A DNA stretch of 64,000 bases, taken from positions 744,001-808,000 of the forward strand of contig NZ_CP037952.1 in the NCBI RefSeq assembly GCF_004358345.1, given 5' to 3'. Positions 45,812 through 56,700 of the stretch are shown piece after piece. The notes beneath the pieces were generated by a model. The model was not told where the DNA came from. It saw only the letters and a program-made list of their open reading frames with translations, and ran no database searches. Source of the DNA: Parashewanella spongiae (GTDB lineage: Bacteria; Pseudomonadota; Gammaproteobacteria; Enterobacterales; Shewanellaceae). Every line of letters begins with the position of its first letter. Position 1 is the first letter of the stretch. Made by a program: the position numbers and the translations under genes.

Positions 45812-46241
45812 ATCAAATTCATCCTTAAACACAAGGTTAGCTTCTCGGCAAAAAGGCAGCATGTTAGTGATTGCGATTTTCGTGTTGACCGTCATGTTTT
45901 TACTGGCCGCAGCCTTGATTAATATCTCACAACACGAAGATAAAGCACTGACTCAAGAAGTCTGGGGGGCTCGGGCTTTGTTTACGGCTAATAGTGGTGC
46001 TGATGCGGCATTGGCTAGGTTATTTCCATTGGATGGTAGTCAGGGGACTTGTGAAATGAGTAGCGTATGGACTCCGCCAGCACTCGTTGGTTTTTCAAGC
46101 TGTCATGATGTTCACTTAACTTGCCGAGCCTTCACTGCCGATACAGTCACTCAATACCTTATTGGCAGCAAAGCAATTTGTGGATCAGGTGAGCTCAGAG
46201 TCAGCCGCCAAGTTGAAGTATTGGCTAAAAAAGAAGGATGA
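45801..46241 (+). CDS. mshP: MSHA minor pilin-like MshP
   Basis: 146 residues. The N-terminal motif QKGSMLVIAIFVLTVMFLLA resembles PilX/GspK-like prepilins, lacking the usual Glu5, as in other MshP. NISQHEDKALTQEVWGARAL then GADAALARLFP are family phrases. Overlaps mshO; the stop lies four bases before the mshQ start. Confidence 0.88.
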   Translation: MFLKSNSSLNTRLASRQKGSMLVIAIFVLTVMFLLAAALINISQHEDKALTQEVWGARALFTANSGADAALARLFPLDGSQGTCEMSSVWTPPALVGFSSCHDVHLTCRAFTADTVTQYLIGSKAICGSGELRVSRQVEVLAKKEG

Positions 46242-46245
46242 TGAA

Positions 46246-48933
46246 ATGACGCATTGTATTACTATTATCCGAACCCTGTTGGTGCTTGTGTTATTTTTAT
46301 GCCCAATTGCAGCTCAAGCGATTGAACTGTGCAATACAATTTTTACAGATCCACCGACAGGTAACCACCATGGTTTATTCCTAGCACCTATCGGTATTCC
46401 TGACACTAATGGCAACTTAAAATGCGACGGAGAGACTACGCCAGACTGCAATAAAAGTGATGATTTTGTAGCCGGTGACTTTAATTATCATACTGGCGAC
46501 TTTAGAAACGGTAATTACATTACGACTTCAGGTACAACAACTCGGCTGTACTTTAATTCTTTAGAGGTATTCAATGCAAACCTAAATTTAGATGGAAAAG
46601 CTGAAGATTTAATTATCTATGTGCGTGGCGCCTTCTCAATGTCAGGTTCAAGTCAAATTAATGGATTGGTTTACACCCCAACTGCGACTTTAAGTGGAGA
46701 TTCACGTATTACAGGGGGACTCGCCGCTGGTGGGCATATAGCCATTCAAGGTAATGCCACCGTAACGGTCGAACCGGATGCCATTGAAAACGCTGATTTC
46801 GCAGGTATGTGTTATAACGGTCAATTTCCAGATCCTTCTAAACCACATCATTTTGAATTCGAAATCGAGTCAAGCTTACTCACTTGCAAACCATCGGCGG
46901 TAACATTAAAGGCTTGTGCAAATGCTGAATGTGATACCTTATTTGCTGATGATCTAAGCGCAAATTTATCACCAAACATTGCTTTCAATAATGGTGGCTG
47001 GTTTCAAAATGGCAATCGGGTACGGCAAGTTGTAATCGAAAATGGCCGCGCCAATATCGACTTACGTCACTTTTCGACAAATCCAATATCGATTAACGCG
47101 ACCATGTTGAATGGCAGCGGGCTGAATGAAACTTTGTGTCAAATTGGAAACGGAGCAAAGTCAAACGCGAACTGTCAGTTAACCTTTGCAGATAGCGGTC
47201 TCCTCCTTACTATCGATGATAAATATGCTAATAAGCCCGAAAATGCGACGATTCAGGCGGTTCAAAAGTCAAATAACTCACCGCAATGCGTCCCAGCTTT
47301 TGCCAATAAGCCCAAAATTGTCCGATTTACAAGTGACTACATAGAGCCTGCTTCACCAGTAAATGAACCCATCGTCACAATAAATGGTGATAATACGATA
47401 ACAACGCCAATTCATGTGCTTAATTTTAATAATGAAGGTCTAGCTAATTTTAGTATTAATTATCCCGATGCCGGTAAGCTGGAGATTGCCGCTCAGTTAA
47501 TTGGAAGCGGTGATGAAGGCAGACTAATAATGACGGGGATGGGCTCATTCATCTCGGTGCCCTACGGTTTTTGTATTCAAGCGCCAGAAGCAAACTCGCA
47601 GTGTGTGACTGAAGATGCAAATTGTAGTGCCTTTAAAGCAGCTGGCTCCAACTTTTTTTTAGATATTCAAGCTAAGGCTTGGTCTACTAATAATACGCTG
47701 ATTTGTAATAACAAAACGACTCCCAGTTATGCTCAAACTGATGTTGGGCTGATCCATCAACTGATCCAACCTGCAGGTGGTGAGTTAGGCGCTTTAAGTG
47801 TGATTGATTATTCACACATTGCTTCTATTCAGCCTAATAGAGAACAGCAAAGCGTGACAGAAACTGGTGTATTTCAATTTATTACTGTTCCTCCAGCATA
47901 TTTAGGTAGTAACTTAGCTATTCAAGTGAATACCAGTGATTCAATTGGTCGTTTTGTACCCGCCAGTTTTGAGTTGTCGACCCCAAGTGTGCAATCTGTT
48001 TGTGAAACGGGAGTAAGCCAGAGTTACAGTTATTTGGATCAGGCCTTTAACACGAGATTTATCTTGCGAGCGTTAAATGTGAACGGACAAGTAACCCAAA
48101 ATTATAGAGGGGATTTCGGTAAAGCCAGTATTGATTTGGTAGCACAAAATCAACCTTATACTAGTCAGTTAAATAGTGCACAGCCTGACTATGATAAGTT
48201 TCTTGAACTAACACACCGATTGAGTTTAGCGCAAGGGAGAGACAATATTATCGCAGAAAATGGCTGGACAGCAGGGCAAGCTTCTTTTGTGTTAGATCCA
48301 AAACTCAATCGACTTGATTCAAATATCAGTAATGGTGTCGATGGCCCTTTTAGTCGTATGACCATTGGACTTAATCTTGATGATCAAGAAACGCCCAATA
48401 TTGCACAAGTATTGAATCCTGATATGCAAGCGTCGCTCGCAGCTAATTGTCAATTAACGGATAGCTGTGACGCTAAAGTGATTGGGCGAGTATTGATGCG
48501 TCATGGTCGTTTGGTGATGGACAATACTTATGGCCCTGAAACTCAGCAGCTTGTTATGCCAATACGAACTGAGTATTGGAATGGCAGCGGATGGCAAACG
48601 AATACTGATGATAATTGCACTCAAATTGAAGTTGCAGACGCCAGTTCTAAAGCCGCATTTATCTATGAGCCTGCACTAGACAATGGTGAGTCAGTCGCCC
48701 GTAAATTAGAGGTGAGTCTTAACCCATTTATTTCTGGTGCTGGTCGCTTGTTGTGGCAATCTGACGGTGTAAATCCTTATCGAGGTAAAATTACTTCGCC
48801 ATTAATTGTGCCGGATTATCTACAATGGTATTGGGATGCAACTCCTAACTATGCTAACCCGTCAGCAAGTGTATATTTTGGACGATTTAGAGGTCATGAT
48901 AAAATCATTTATTGGCGTGAAGTTGGACAGTAA
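46246..48933 (+). CDS. mshQ: MSHA biogenesis protein MshQ
   Basis: 895 residues from the ATG at 46246, with AGAAGGA upstream; the frame extends into mshP but a signal peptide (ITIIRTLLVLVLFLCPIAAQA) fixes the start. The N-terminal 200 residues form a beta-rich part with an adhesin-like polymer-binding look (LIIYVRGAFSMSGSSQINGL, LSGDSRITGGLAAGGHIAIQ). The remaining DUF6701 region has VKVIGRVLMRHGRLVMDNTY-like phrasing near the C-terminus (DAKVIGRVLMRHGRL). Exported; probably a pilus-tip or surface component. It ends the msh locus; mreB follows 213 bp later. Confidence 0.93.
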   Translation: MTHCITIIRTLLVLVLFLCPIAAQAIELCNTIFTDPPTGNHHGLFLAPIGIPDTNGNLKCDGETTPDCNKSDDFVAGDFNYHTGDFRNGNYITTSGTTTRLYFNSLEVFNANLNLDGKAEDLIIYVRGAFSMSGSSQINGLVYTPTATLSGDSRITGGLAAGGHIAIQGNATVTVEPDAIENADFAGMCYNGQFPDPSKPHHFEFEIESSLLTCKPSAVTLKACANAECDTLFADDLSANLSPNIAFNNGGWFQNGNRVRQVVIENGRANIDLRHFSTNPISINATMLNGSGLNETLCQIGNGAKSNANCQLTFADSGLLLTIDDKYANKPENATIQAVQKSNNSPQCVPAFANKPKIVRFTSDYIEPASPVNEPIVTINGDNTITTPIHVLNFNNEGLANFSINYPDAGKLEIAAQLIGSGDEGRLIMTGMGSFISVPYGFCIQAPEANSQCVTEDANCSAFKAAGSNFFLDIQAKAWSTNNTLICNNKTTPSYAQTDVGLIHQLIQPAGGELGALSVIDYSHIASIQPNREQQSVTETGVFQFITVPPAYLGSNLAIQVNTSDSIGRFVPASFELSTPSVQSVCETGVSQSYSYLDQAFNTRFILRALNVNGQVTQNYRGDFGKASIDLVAQNQPYTSQLNSAQPDYDKFLELTHRLSLAQGRDNIIAENGWTAGQASFVLDPKLNRLDSNISNGVDGPFSRMTIGLNLDDQETPNIAQVLNPDMQASLAANCQLTDSCDAKVIGRVLMRHGRLVMDNTYGPETQQLVMPIRTEYWNGSGWQTNTDDNCTQIEVADASSKAAFIYEPALDNGESVARKLEVSLNPFISGAGRLLWQSDGVNPYRGKITSPLIVPDYLQWYWDATPNYANPSASVYFGRFRGHDKIIYWREVGQ

Positions 48934-49078
48934 TTGGTATAAATGCGTTATTCGATTTCAAAATTGCCATTTTAGGCTGTGGTATAAATTTGTTTTCTGT
49001 CTAAATGGAACAGTTAACTGAATTAATCTAAAATAATTACAATCAAATGCGCATGTAATCGGCATTGCTCTTGTGGAA

Positions 49079-49110
49079 TTGACAGGGCATTGATAGAGTT
49101 AACCGAATTT
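49079..49110 (+). promoter_or_regulatory. Possible mreB promoter
   Basis: A perfect TTGACA at 49079-49084 lies 60 bp before mreB, but no good -10 box is seen at 16-18 bp spacing. Weak evidence; position is the main argument. Confidence 0.25.
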
Positions 49111-49143
49111 TTCTTTTTATGATTCCATTGAATACAGGCCTGA

Positions 49144-50196
<1,053 letters not shown>

Positions 50197-50207
50197 TGTG
50201 ATTGGTT

Positions 50208-50225
50208 AGGCGACGGAAGTCGCCT
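50208..50225 (+). terminator. Hairpin between mreB and mreC
   Basis: A 7-bp stem AGGCGAC / GTCGCCT with a GGAA loop, followed by ATTTCTT and the mreC ATG at 50233. It could be a weak terminator lowering mreC expression relative to mreB; the loop holds the only Shine-Dalgarno-like bases for mreC. Confidence 0.5.
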
Positions 50226-50232
50226 ATTTCTT

Positions 50233-51093
50233 ATGAAGCCTATTTTTGCACGTGGAATTTCTCATCAAACGCGACTGCTTCTAGCAGTCGCTTTATCGAT
50301 CTTATTAATCGCTACCAATAAATATCTTGATCCATTTCGCAGCTCTTTAGCAAGCTTGCTTGCGCCTGTTCAATATTTAGCGAGTGTCCCCGGTGCCTTG
50401 CTTGACTGGTCAGCGGAAAGTTTAGCCACCAGAGAAATGCTCGAAAAACAGAACACTCAGCTACTTAATCAGCAGTTAATGATGAGTGAACGCTTACAGC
50501 GTTTTGAACATTTACGTCAGGAAAACCAACGACTGCGCACATTGCTTGATTCTCCTATTCAGATCGATACCCGTAAAAAAGTCGCTGAAATTGTTGAGGT
50601 GGCCAGTGATCCTTATCATCAATATGTTGTGTTAAATCATGGTAGTAATAGTGGTGTTTTTGTGGGGCAACCTGTTATCGACGCACAAGGCATTGTGGGG
50701 CAAGTTGTTCAAGTTAATGCCTTAACAAGTCGAGTATTATTGCTGACGGATAGCACTCATGGATTACCTGTTCGTATTACTCGTAATGATGTTAGTTTGA
50801 TTGCTAATGGCACTGGAATATTGGATGAGCTTGAATTAAGGCATGTATCAAAAAGCACAGATGTCCGTATTGGTGATTTATTAGTGACTTCAGGGCTTGG
50901 GCATCGTTTTCCAGAAGGTTACCCCGTTGCTCGGGTGATTAAAGTACAGCGAGATAGTGGCCAAAATTACGCACAGATCATCGCTCAACCCTTAGCGGCA
51001 CTTGATCGGATTCGATATGTGTTGCTGATCTGGCCAGATTCTCAAATGCAAAATGAATTGATTGAGTCCAGCATCGCCAAGGAGTCACAATGA
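50233..51093 (+). CDS. mreC: Rod shape-determining protein MreC
   Basis: 286 residues. Start MKPIFARGISHQTRLLLAVA with one membrane helix (about 13-30), a coiled coil (LEKQNTQLLNQQLMMSERLQ to RLRTLLD) and the periplasmic beta domain with VVLNHGSNSGVFVGQPVIDA and GIVGQVVQVNALTSRVLLLT. Connects MreB to RodA/PBP2. Overlaps mreD by 4 bp (ATGA). Confidence 0.97.
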   Translation: MKPIFARGISHQTRLLLAVALSILLIATNKYLDPFRSSLASLLAPVQYLASVPGALLDWSAESLATREMLEKQNTQLLNQQLMMSERLQRFEHLRQENQRLRTLLDSPIQIDTRKKVAEIVEVASDPYHQYVVLNHGSNSGVFVGQPVIDAQGIVGQVVQVNALTSRVLLLTDSTHGLPVRITRNDVSLIANGTGILDELELRHVSKSTDVRIGDLLVTSGLGHRFPEGYPVARVIKVQRDSGQNYAQIIAQPLAALDRIRYVLLIWPDSQMQNELIESSIAKESQ

Positions 51094-51578
51094 ATTATCA
51101 AGCTGCTAATGGTCGTCCTGTTGCTTGGTTGACCTTTATTGTCGGATTAGTACTACAGGTGATGCCACTTCCAATGGAAATAAGCGCGTGGCGGCCAGAT
51201 TGGTTGCTGCTTATCCTTATGTGTTGGACGCTGCATTTGCCTCATCGATACAGTATTTTTACCGCTTTTATATTGGGTGTGATACTGGACGTGTTACTTG
51301 GTTCCCATTTAGGTGTGAATGCGTTAGCACTTTCTATTTCAGTGTATTTTGTGCTCTTATATCAACAACGTTTGATTAACTTTCCTCAATGGCAACAAGC
51401 ACTTGTTGTGTTGGCGATTATGATCCTTTATCACTTAATTGTTTTCTGGATTGAATTCATTCTAGGTGAAACCGAATTTAGCTTAGTCTTATTTTATCCG
51501 GCCTTTGCGAGCTTTATTTTTTGGCGCTGGGGCAACTGGATGATAAGGCGTATTGCTTTAAAATATAGAGTAACTTAA
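51090..51578 (+). CDS. mreD: Rod shape-determining protein MreD
   Basis: 162-residue inner-membrane protein with five to six helices; phrases VGLVLQVMPLPMEISAWRPD and WLLLILMCWTLHLPHR, then GVILDVLLGSHLGVNALALS are typical. ATGA overlap with mreC. Followed two bases later by maf. Confidence 0.96.
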   Translation: MNYQAANGRPVAWLTFIVGLVLQVMPLPMEISAWRPDWLLLILMCWTLHLPHRYSIFTAFILGVILDVLLGSHLGVNALALSISVYFVLLYQQRLINFPQWQQALVVLAIMILYHLIVFWIEFILGETEFSLVLFYPAFASFIFWRWGNWMIRRIALKYRVT

Positions 51579-51580
51579 TT

Positions 51581-52171
51581 GTGGAACTAGTATTGGCATC
51601 AACGTCTCCAAGACGTAAAGAACTGCTTGCATTGATTACCCAGTTAATGCCAGAAAAAACCTTTGACTGTGTTTCACCTGACATTGACGAGTCACAACTC
51701 GAATTTGAAATCGCAACGGATTATGTTAAACGTTTAGCGCTACAAAAAGCTAAAGTCGGTGCAGTATTGTTTGGTGATGAGAAGGCGATAGTGCTGGGGT
51801 CGGATACGATTGTTGTGGTGGATGATGATATTCTCGGCAAGCCAACAAGTTATCAAGATGCATTCGATATGCTGACACGATTATCAGGCCGTGAGCATCA
51901 AGTTATGACCGCCGTGGCGGTCGTGAGTCAAGATGGTTCAAATGTGCTAATGGTAGAAACTCAGGTTGAGTTCTGTGATTTAACGGCCAGTGATATTGAG
52001 TCGTATATAGAGTCTGGAGAGCCGATGGATAAAGCTGGTTCTTACGGTATTCAAGGTATAGCCGGTGCATTTATTAAAAATATTATTGGCAGTTATTCAG
52101 CGGTTGTTGGGTTGCCGATGATGGAAACAAGACAGTTATTGCTTAATGCACAAAGTATGAATTCGAAATAA
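51581..52171 (+). CDS. maf: Maf family nucleotide pyrophosphatase
   Basis: 196 residues, GTG start two bases after mreD. LVLASTSPRRKELLALI is the Maf signature; conserved DIDES (SPDIDESQ), LGSDTIVVVDDDILGKP and SGREHQVMTAV, then YIESGEPMDKAGSYGIQG with the catalytic Asp-Lys. Hydrolyses dTTP/UTP and modified nucleotides in the YhdE group. Weak ribosome site, so probably coupled to mreD translation. Confidence 0.96.
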   Translation: MELVLASTSPRRKELLALITQLMPEKTFDCVSPDIDESQLEFEIATDYVKRLALQKAKVGAVLFGDEKAIVLGSDTIVVVDDDILGKPTSYQDAFDMLTRLSGREHQVMTAVAVVSQDGSNVLMVETQVEFCDLTASDIESYIESGEPMDKAGSYGIQGIAGAFIKNIIGSYSAVVGLPMMETRQLLLNAQSMNSK

Positions 52172-52274
52172 AGTAGCCCTATCTAACGGATGAGCGAAAC
52201 CGCGAAACGTCACGATGGGTAAATGCAAGGCAACAGTGATGAATCAGCGCGTAAATAATAAAGCTCAACGGAAA

Positions 52275-53738
52275 ATGGGTTCAGAACTCCTAATTAATGT
52301 CACGCCGACAGAGGCTCGAGTGGCATTAGTTGAACATGGTGTATTGCAAGAGGTTCACGTCGAAAGACGTATGAAACGTGGACTGGTTGGTAATATTTAC
52401 AAAGGCAAAATTAGCCGTGTATTACCGGGAATGCAAGCCGCATTTGTAGATATCGGCTTGGATAAAGCGGCATTCTTGCATGCATCAGACATTGTTCCTC
52501 ATACTGAGTGTGTTGCCGATGGTGAAAAACGTAATTTTGTCGTGAGAGATATTAGTGAGCTGGTAAAGCAAGGCCAATTCATAGTTGTTCAAGTGGTTAA
52601 AGATCCGCTAGGCACGAAAGGAGCCCGTTTAACGACAGATATTACCCTGCCTTCTCGTTATTTAGTCTTTATGCCGGGTGCGGCTCATGTCGGTGTCTCA
52701 CAACGCATTGATAGTGGTGAACGCGATAGACTGAAAACCATTGTTGAACCTTTTGTTGATGCCGATGGTGGCTTTATTATTCGCACCGCTGCAGAAGGCG
52801 TTGGCGAAGAAGAATTTATTCAAGATGCCGCGTTTTTGCGCCGAGTGTGGGGCAAAGTCAGTGAACGGCGAAAACGCTTAGGTGCGTGTTTGCTTTATCA
52901 AGATTTGCCACTGCAAGTGCGTATTGTTAGAGACTTTGTGGGGGCTAATTTAGATCGTATTCAAGTGGATTCAAAAACTACCTTTGACGAACTGGAACTG
53001 TTTGCTGAAGAATTTATGCCTGAAGTTGCAGATAAAATCGAACACTTCTCAGGGCCTTCTCCTATTTTCGATTTATACGATGTTGAAAACGAAATACAGC
53101 GGGCACTTGAACGCAAAGTTGAGCTTAAATCTGGTGGCTATTTGATCATCGATCAGACCGAAGCTATGACAACGGTAGATATTAATACGGGTGCTTTTGT
53201 CGGCCACCGTAATTTAGAAGAAACCATTTTCAATACTAATTTGGAAGCGACTCAAGCCATCGCGAGACAACTTAGGTTACGAAATTTAGGTGGCATCATC
53301 ATTATCGATTTTATTGATATGCTTGACGAAGAACATCAACAACGAGTATTAGCGAGCCTTAGTTCTGCGTTAGGTCGCGATAAAGTTAAATCTAGCGTGA
53401 GTGGTTTCTCTGGCTTGGGTTTAGTTGAAATGACACGTAAACGCACTCGCGAAAGCATTGAGCATGTATTGTGTGAAGAATGCTCAATTTGTAACGGTTC
53501 AGGCAGCATGAAAACAGTTGAAACCGTTTCTTATGAAATATTTCGTGAAGTAATTCGCCTGCATCGAGCTTACGAGGCTGATGAGTTTGTTCTTTATTGC
53601 TCGCCTTCAGTGCATCACAGTCTCACTGGCGACGACAGTCATCTAGTGGCTGAACTGGCCGCTTATTCGAATAAACGAATTAAGGTTCAAGTTGAGCCCA
53701 TGTATGCCCAGAACAAATTTGATGTGGTGATGATTTAG
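52275..53738 (+). CDS. rng: Ribonuclease G
   Basis: 487 residues from ATG 52275, which gives MGSELLINVTPTEARVALVE as in E. coli RNase G; the frame also offers ATG at 52239 and an earlier start. S1 domain with NIYKGKISRVLPGMQAAFVD, RNase H-like and DNase I-like catalytic parts (LIIDQTEAMTTVDINTGAFV with catalytic Asp; IIIIDFIDMLDEEHQQRVL), zinc-link CEECSICNGSG. Processes 16S rRNA 5' end and some mRNAs. No C-terminal scaffold as in RNase E. Its stop overlaps the GTG of yhdP. Confidence 0.97.
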   Translation: MGSELLINVTPTEARVALVEHGVLQEVHVERRMKRGLVGNIYKGKISRVLPGMQAAFVDIGLDKAAFLHASDIVPHTECVADGEKRNFVVRDISELVKQGQFIVVQVVKDPLGTKGARLTTDITLPSRYLVFMPGAAHVGVSQRIDSGERDRLKTIVEPFVDADGGFIIRTAAEGVGEEEFIQDAAFLRRVWGKVSERRKRLGACLLYQDLPLQVRIVRDFVGANLDRIQVDSKTTFDELELFAEEFMPEVADKIEHFSGPSPIFDLYDVENEIQRALERKVELKSGGYLIIDQTEAMTTVDINTGAFVGHRNLEETIFNTNLEATQAIARQLRLRNLGGIIIIDFIDMLDEEHQQRVLASLSSALGRDKVKSSVSGFSGLGLVEMTRKRTRESIEHVLCEECSICNGSGSMKTVETVSYEIFREVIRLHRAYEADEFVLYCSPSVHHSLTGDDSHLVAELAAYSNKRIKVQVEPMYAQNKFDVVMI

Positions 53739-56700
53739 TGACGAAAATGACCCGATTTTCAATCATCAATCGCTGGTGCTGGAAAATTCTGGCAGGTTTT
53801 TTAGTGCTTTTTGCGCTGCTTGTCAGTTTGATACGGGGGCTGTTACCACAATTTGATAACGTTCGTCATGATTTAGTTAGTTTCATTAGTAATGAATATC
53901 AAATTGAAGTTTTTATAGGCAAAATCTCTGCAGAATGGCAGGCTTATGGGCCATCAATTACTGTAGATAACCTTATATTACCTCCGCAAGAGAAATTACC
54001 CGCAACGGTTATTTTGCAACAAGTGCAGTTTAAAGTAGATTTTTGGCAAAGCTTACTGACACTATCACCTAAAATTGAGAATGTTTTAGTGGATGGCGTT
54101 CATCTCGGTATCGATATCGATAAATTGCAATCGGCTCGCCAGCCCAGTAAAAAACAACAGGAAAAAAACAAGAGTACTGAAGCCGTTAAAGCGATAACGA
54201 ACCATAATTTAGACTGGTTGTACTCCCTTATGCTCGAGCAATTTTCTCAATTCACTATGTTCAATGTGAATTTGCAAATGCTGAGTGCTGAGCAAAGTTA
54301 TCGCCCTATTAGAATTAATAATTTTCATTGGTCAAATGATGGCAATAAACATTTAGGGCAAGGCGAAGTCTTGTTGGATCTTAGTCAAGAGAAACCTGAA
54401 AATTTATCACTTAGGTTTGATTTTACTGGCGATGGTTTCAAGCCTGAAACCGTCACTGGGCTTGCGTATCTTGATGCAACTTCACTCGATATTGGTGAGT
54501 GGACGGGGAAACAACCCAGCGTAACCAAAAGTGGAGTGGTCGATTCTTTACCCGCTAAAATAGAAGGGGTTGTGAACTTGCAAGCCTGGGCAGATTTTTC
54601 GAAACGGAATTGGAATTCGATATTCGTAAAATTTGAGCCAAGTTGGCTGAAATGGAATGCTGCTGATATTCAGAAATTTGAAATTAATAGTGCTGAACTA
54701 TTATGGCAAAGCACTGAGCATGGTTGGCAATTAAACAGTAACCAACTCGATTTTGTCAGCAATGATAAGGCATGGCCTGAATTGTCTGTACAGGCAAACT
54801 ATCGTAACGGTGTTGCGACGGCAAATATTAATCAGCTTAATCTTGAGTATTTTCAACCATTGCTTCCGTTGTTGCCGATGTTAGGCACTGATAAATTACC
54901 ACAGTGGCAAGCATTAGCACCTAAAGGGCAAATTGGGCCAATTCAGTTTTCTTATAATCCAGCAGACGGCTCTACTTTGCATACCAATATTGAACAGCTT
55001 ACTTGGGCATCCGTTGATAATAATATTGGTATTCAGCCGATAGCTCTAAACCTGCTTGTCACAGACAATAAGGTACAATTGCACTTGCCTGCTCAGGAAT
55101 ATGAATTAGATTTTGGTGAGGGCTTTATTGCACCAATTCACCTCGAAGGCAAAGAAGCGGTGGCTCAGTTTGATTTGAATTCAAAAACTTTATTATTGCC
55201 ACAACTGGCGATGAAGAATAATGATATAGAGCTGGATGCTGCGTTGTGGCTTGATTTTGAAGGCTCGGCCGAAATGGCGCTTTCAGCGAATATGAAAATC
55301 AACAACGTGAGCCATGCTTTCCTCTACTTTCCTCACTCCGTAATGGATACATCATTAATTGATTATTTAACGGGAGCACTGCAAGCCGGTAAAATTCCTG
55401 ATGCGAAAATTGTGTGGCAGGGGGAATTTGCCAATTACCCCTTCTCTGAACATGAAGGAATATTTCAAGCTGGTTTTAGCCTTACGGACAGTAACTTTCG
55501 TTTTCAGCCAGACTGGCCATCGATTACTGAACTTGATTTAGATGCCTTATTTGAGAATAAGCGCATGGATATTTGGGTGAACCGTGGTCAATTACAAAAT
55601 GTCGCCGTTGATGGCGCTCATGCATTTATTCTGAACTTAGGCAACAATGCTGAACTTGGGGTACAAGCTGAAGTAACACCAACAGGTGAAGATGCAACAG
55701 AGTTACTACTCTCGTCGCCTTTGTCTGATTCAGTGGGCGAAGTATTGAATGTCGTTCAAGTGCAAGGACAAGTGGTTGGTGTTTTAGATATGAATTTTCC
55801 GCTTTATGAAGGCGGTGTTGAAAATGTACGCGGTCAAATTGAGCTAAACGATAATTCAGTGTTTATTGAACAACCGGGCATTGATTTAGGTAAGGTTAAG
55901 GGAAAAGTACGATTTCATAATGATGTTGTTGAAGGCGATGAGCTGACGGCAGTTTTATTTGAACAACCCTTTAATTTTTCATTTGATACAGGGCCAAAAG
56001 ATTTTGGCTTGAAGGGGGAAGGCTCAGCACTTCACGCGAATTTTGGTGGTGAATGGGATTTGTCGAAACTGCCATCATCTCTCGATAATCCTTTAAGTGA
56101 ATATTATTCTGGAAATTTTGATTGGAAAGGTCAGTTAAAAATTCTGTTTACAGAGCAAAACTTCACATTACAAGCTAATGCGAGTTCAGATCTTGTTGGC
56201 ACAACATTGTTATTGCCTGCGCAGTTTGCAAAGCAAAGTGCTGATAAAGAGCAATTACAAGTGGAGCTAATGGGCGATAATGCAAAAACGACTTTAGGAA
56301 TCAAGCTTGGTAAGAAAATGGAGTTTTGGGGGGAGTTAGGAACATATCATGCGGAAAAGCTTAAATCCTTCGACGTTATTTTAGGTCGTCAATTTAAAGC
56401 TGGAGATCAATTATCTGAGTCGGGAGGACAACTTAATGTTGAGCTTTCGCAATCGACATTAAATGACTGGCTACCTATCATTAATCGTTTTACTCAGGTG
56501 AATGAAGAAAATGGTCAACATCCTGATACCCCTGAATCTTCAACCGCTCAATCGGTAGGTTTTTTTCCGCCATTGCAATATATCAATGCAAAAATCGATG
56601 AACTGAATGTATTTGGGCAAGCGTTACGCCAGTTAAATTTGCAAGGGAAAGATAATAACGGTGTCTGGACAATGGATGCTGACTCTGACAATTTCACTGG

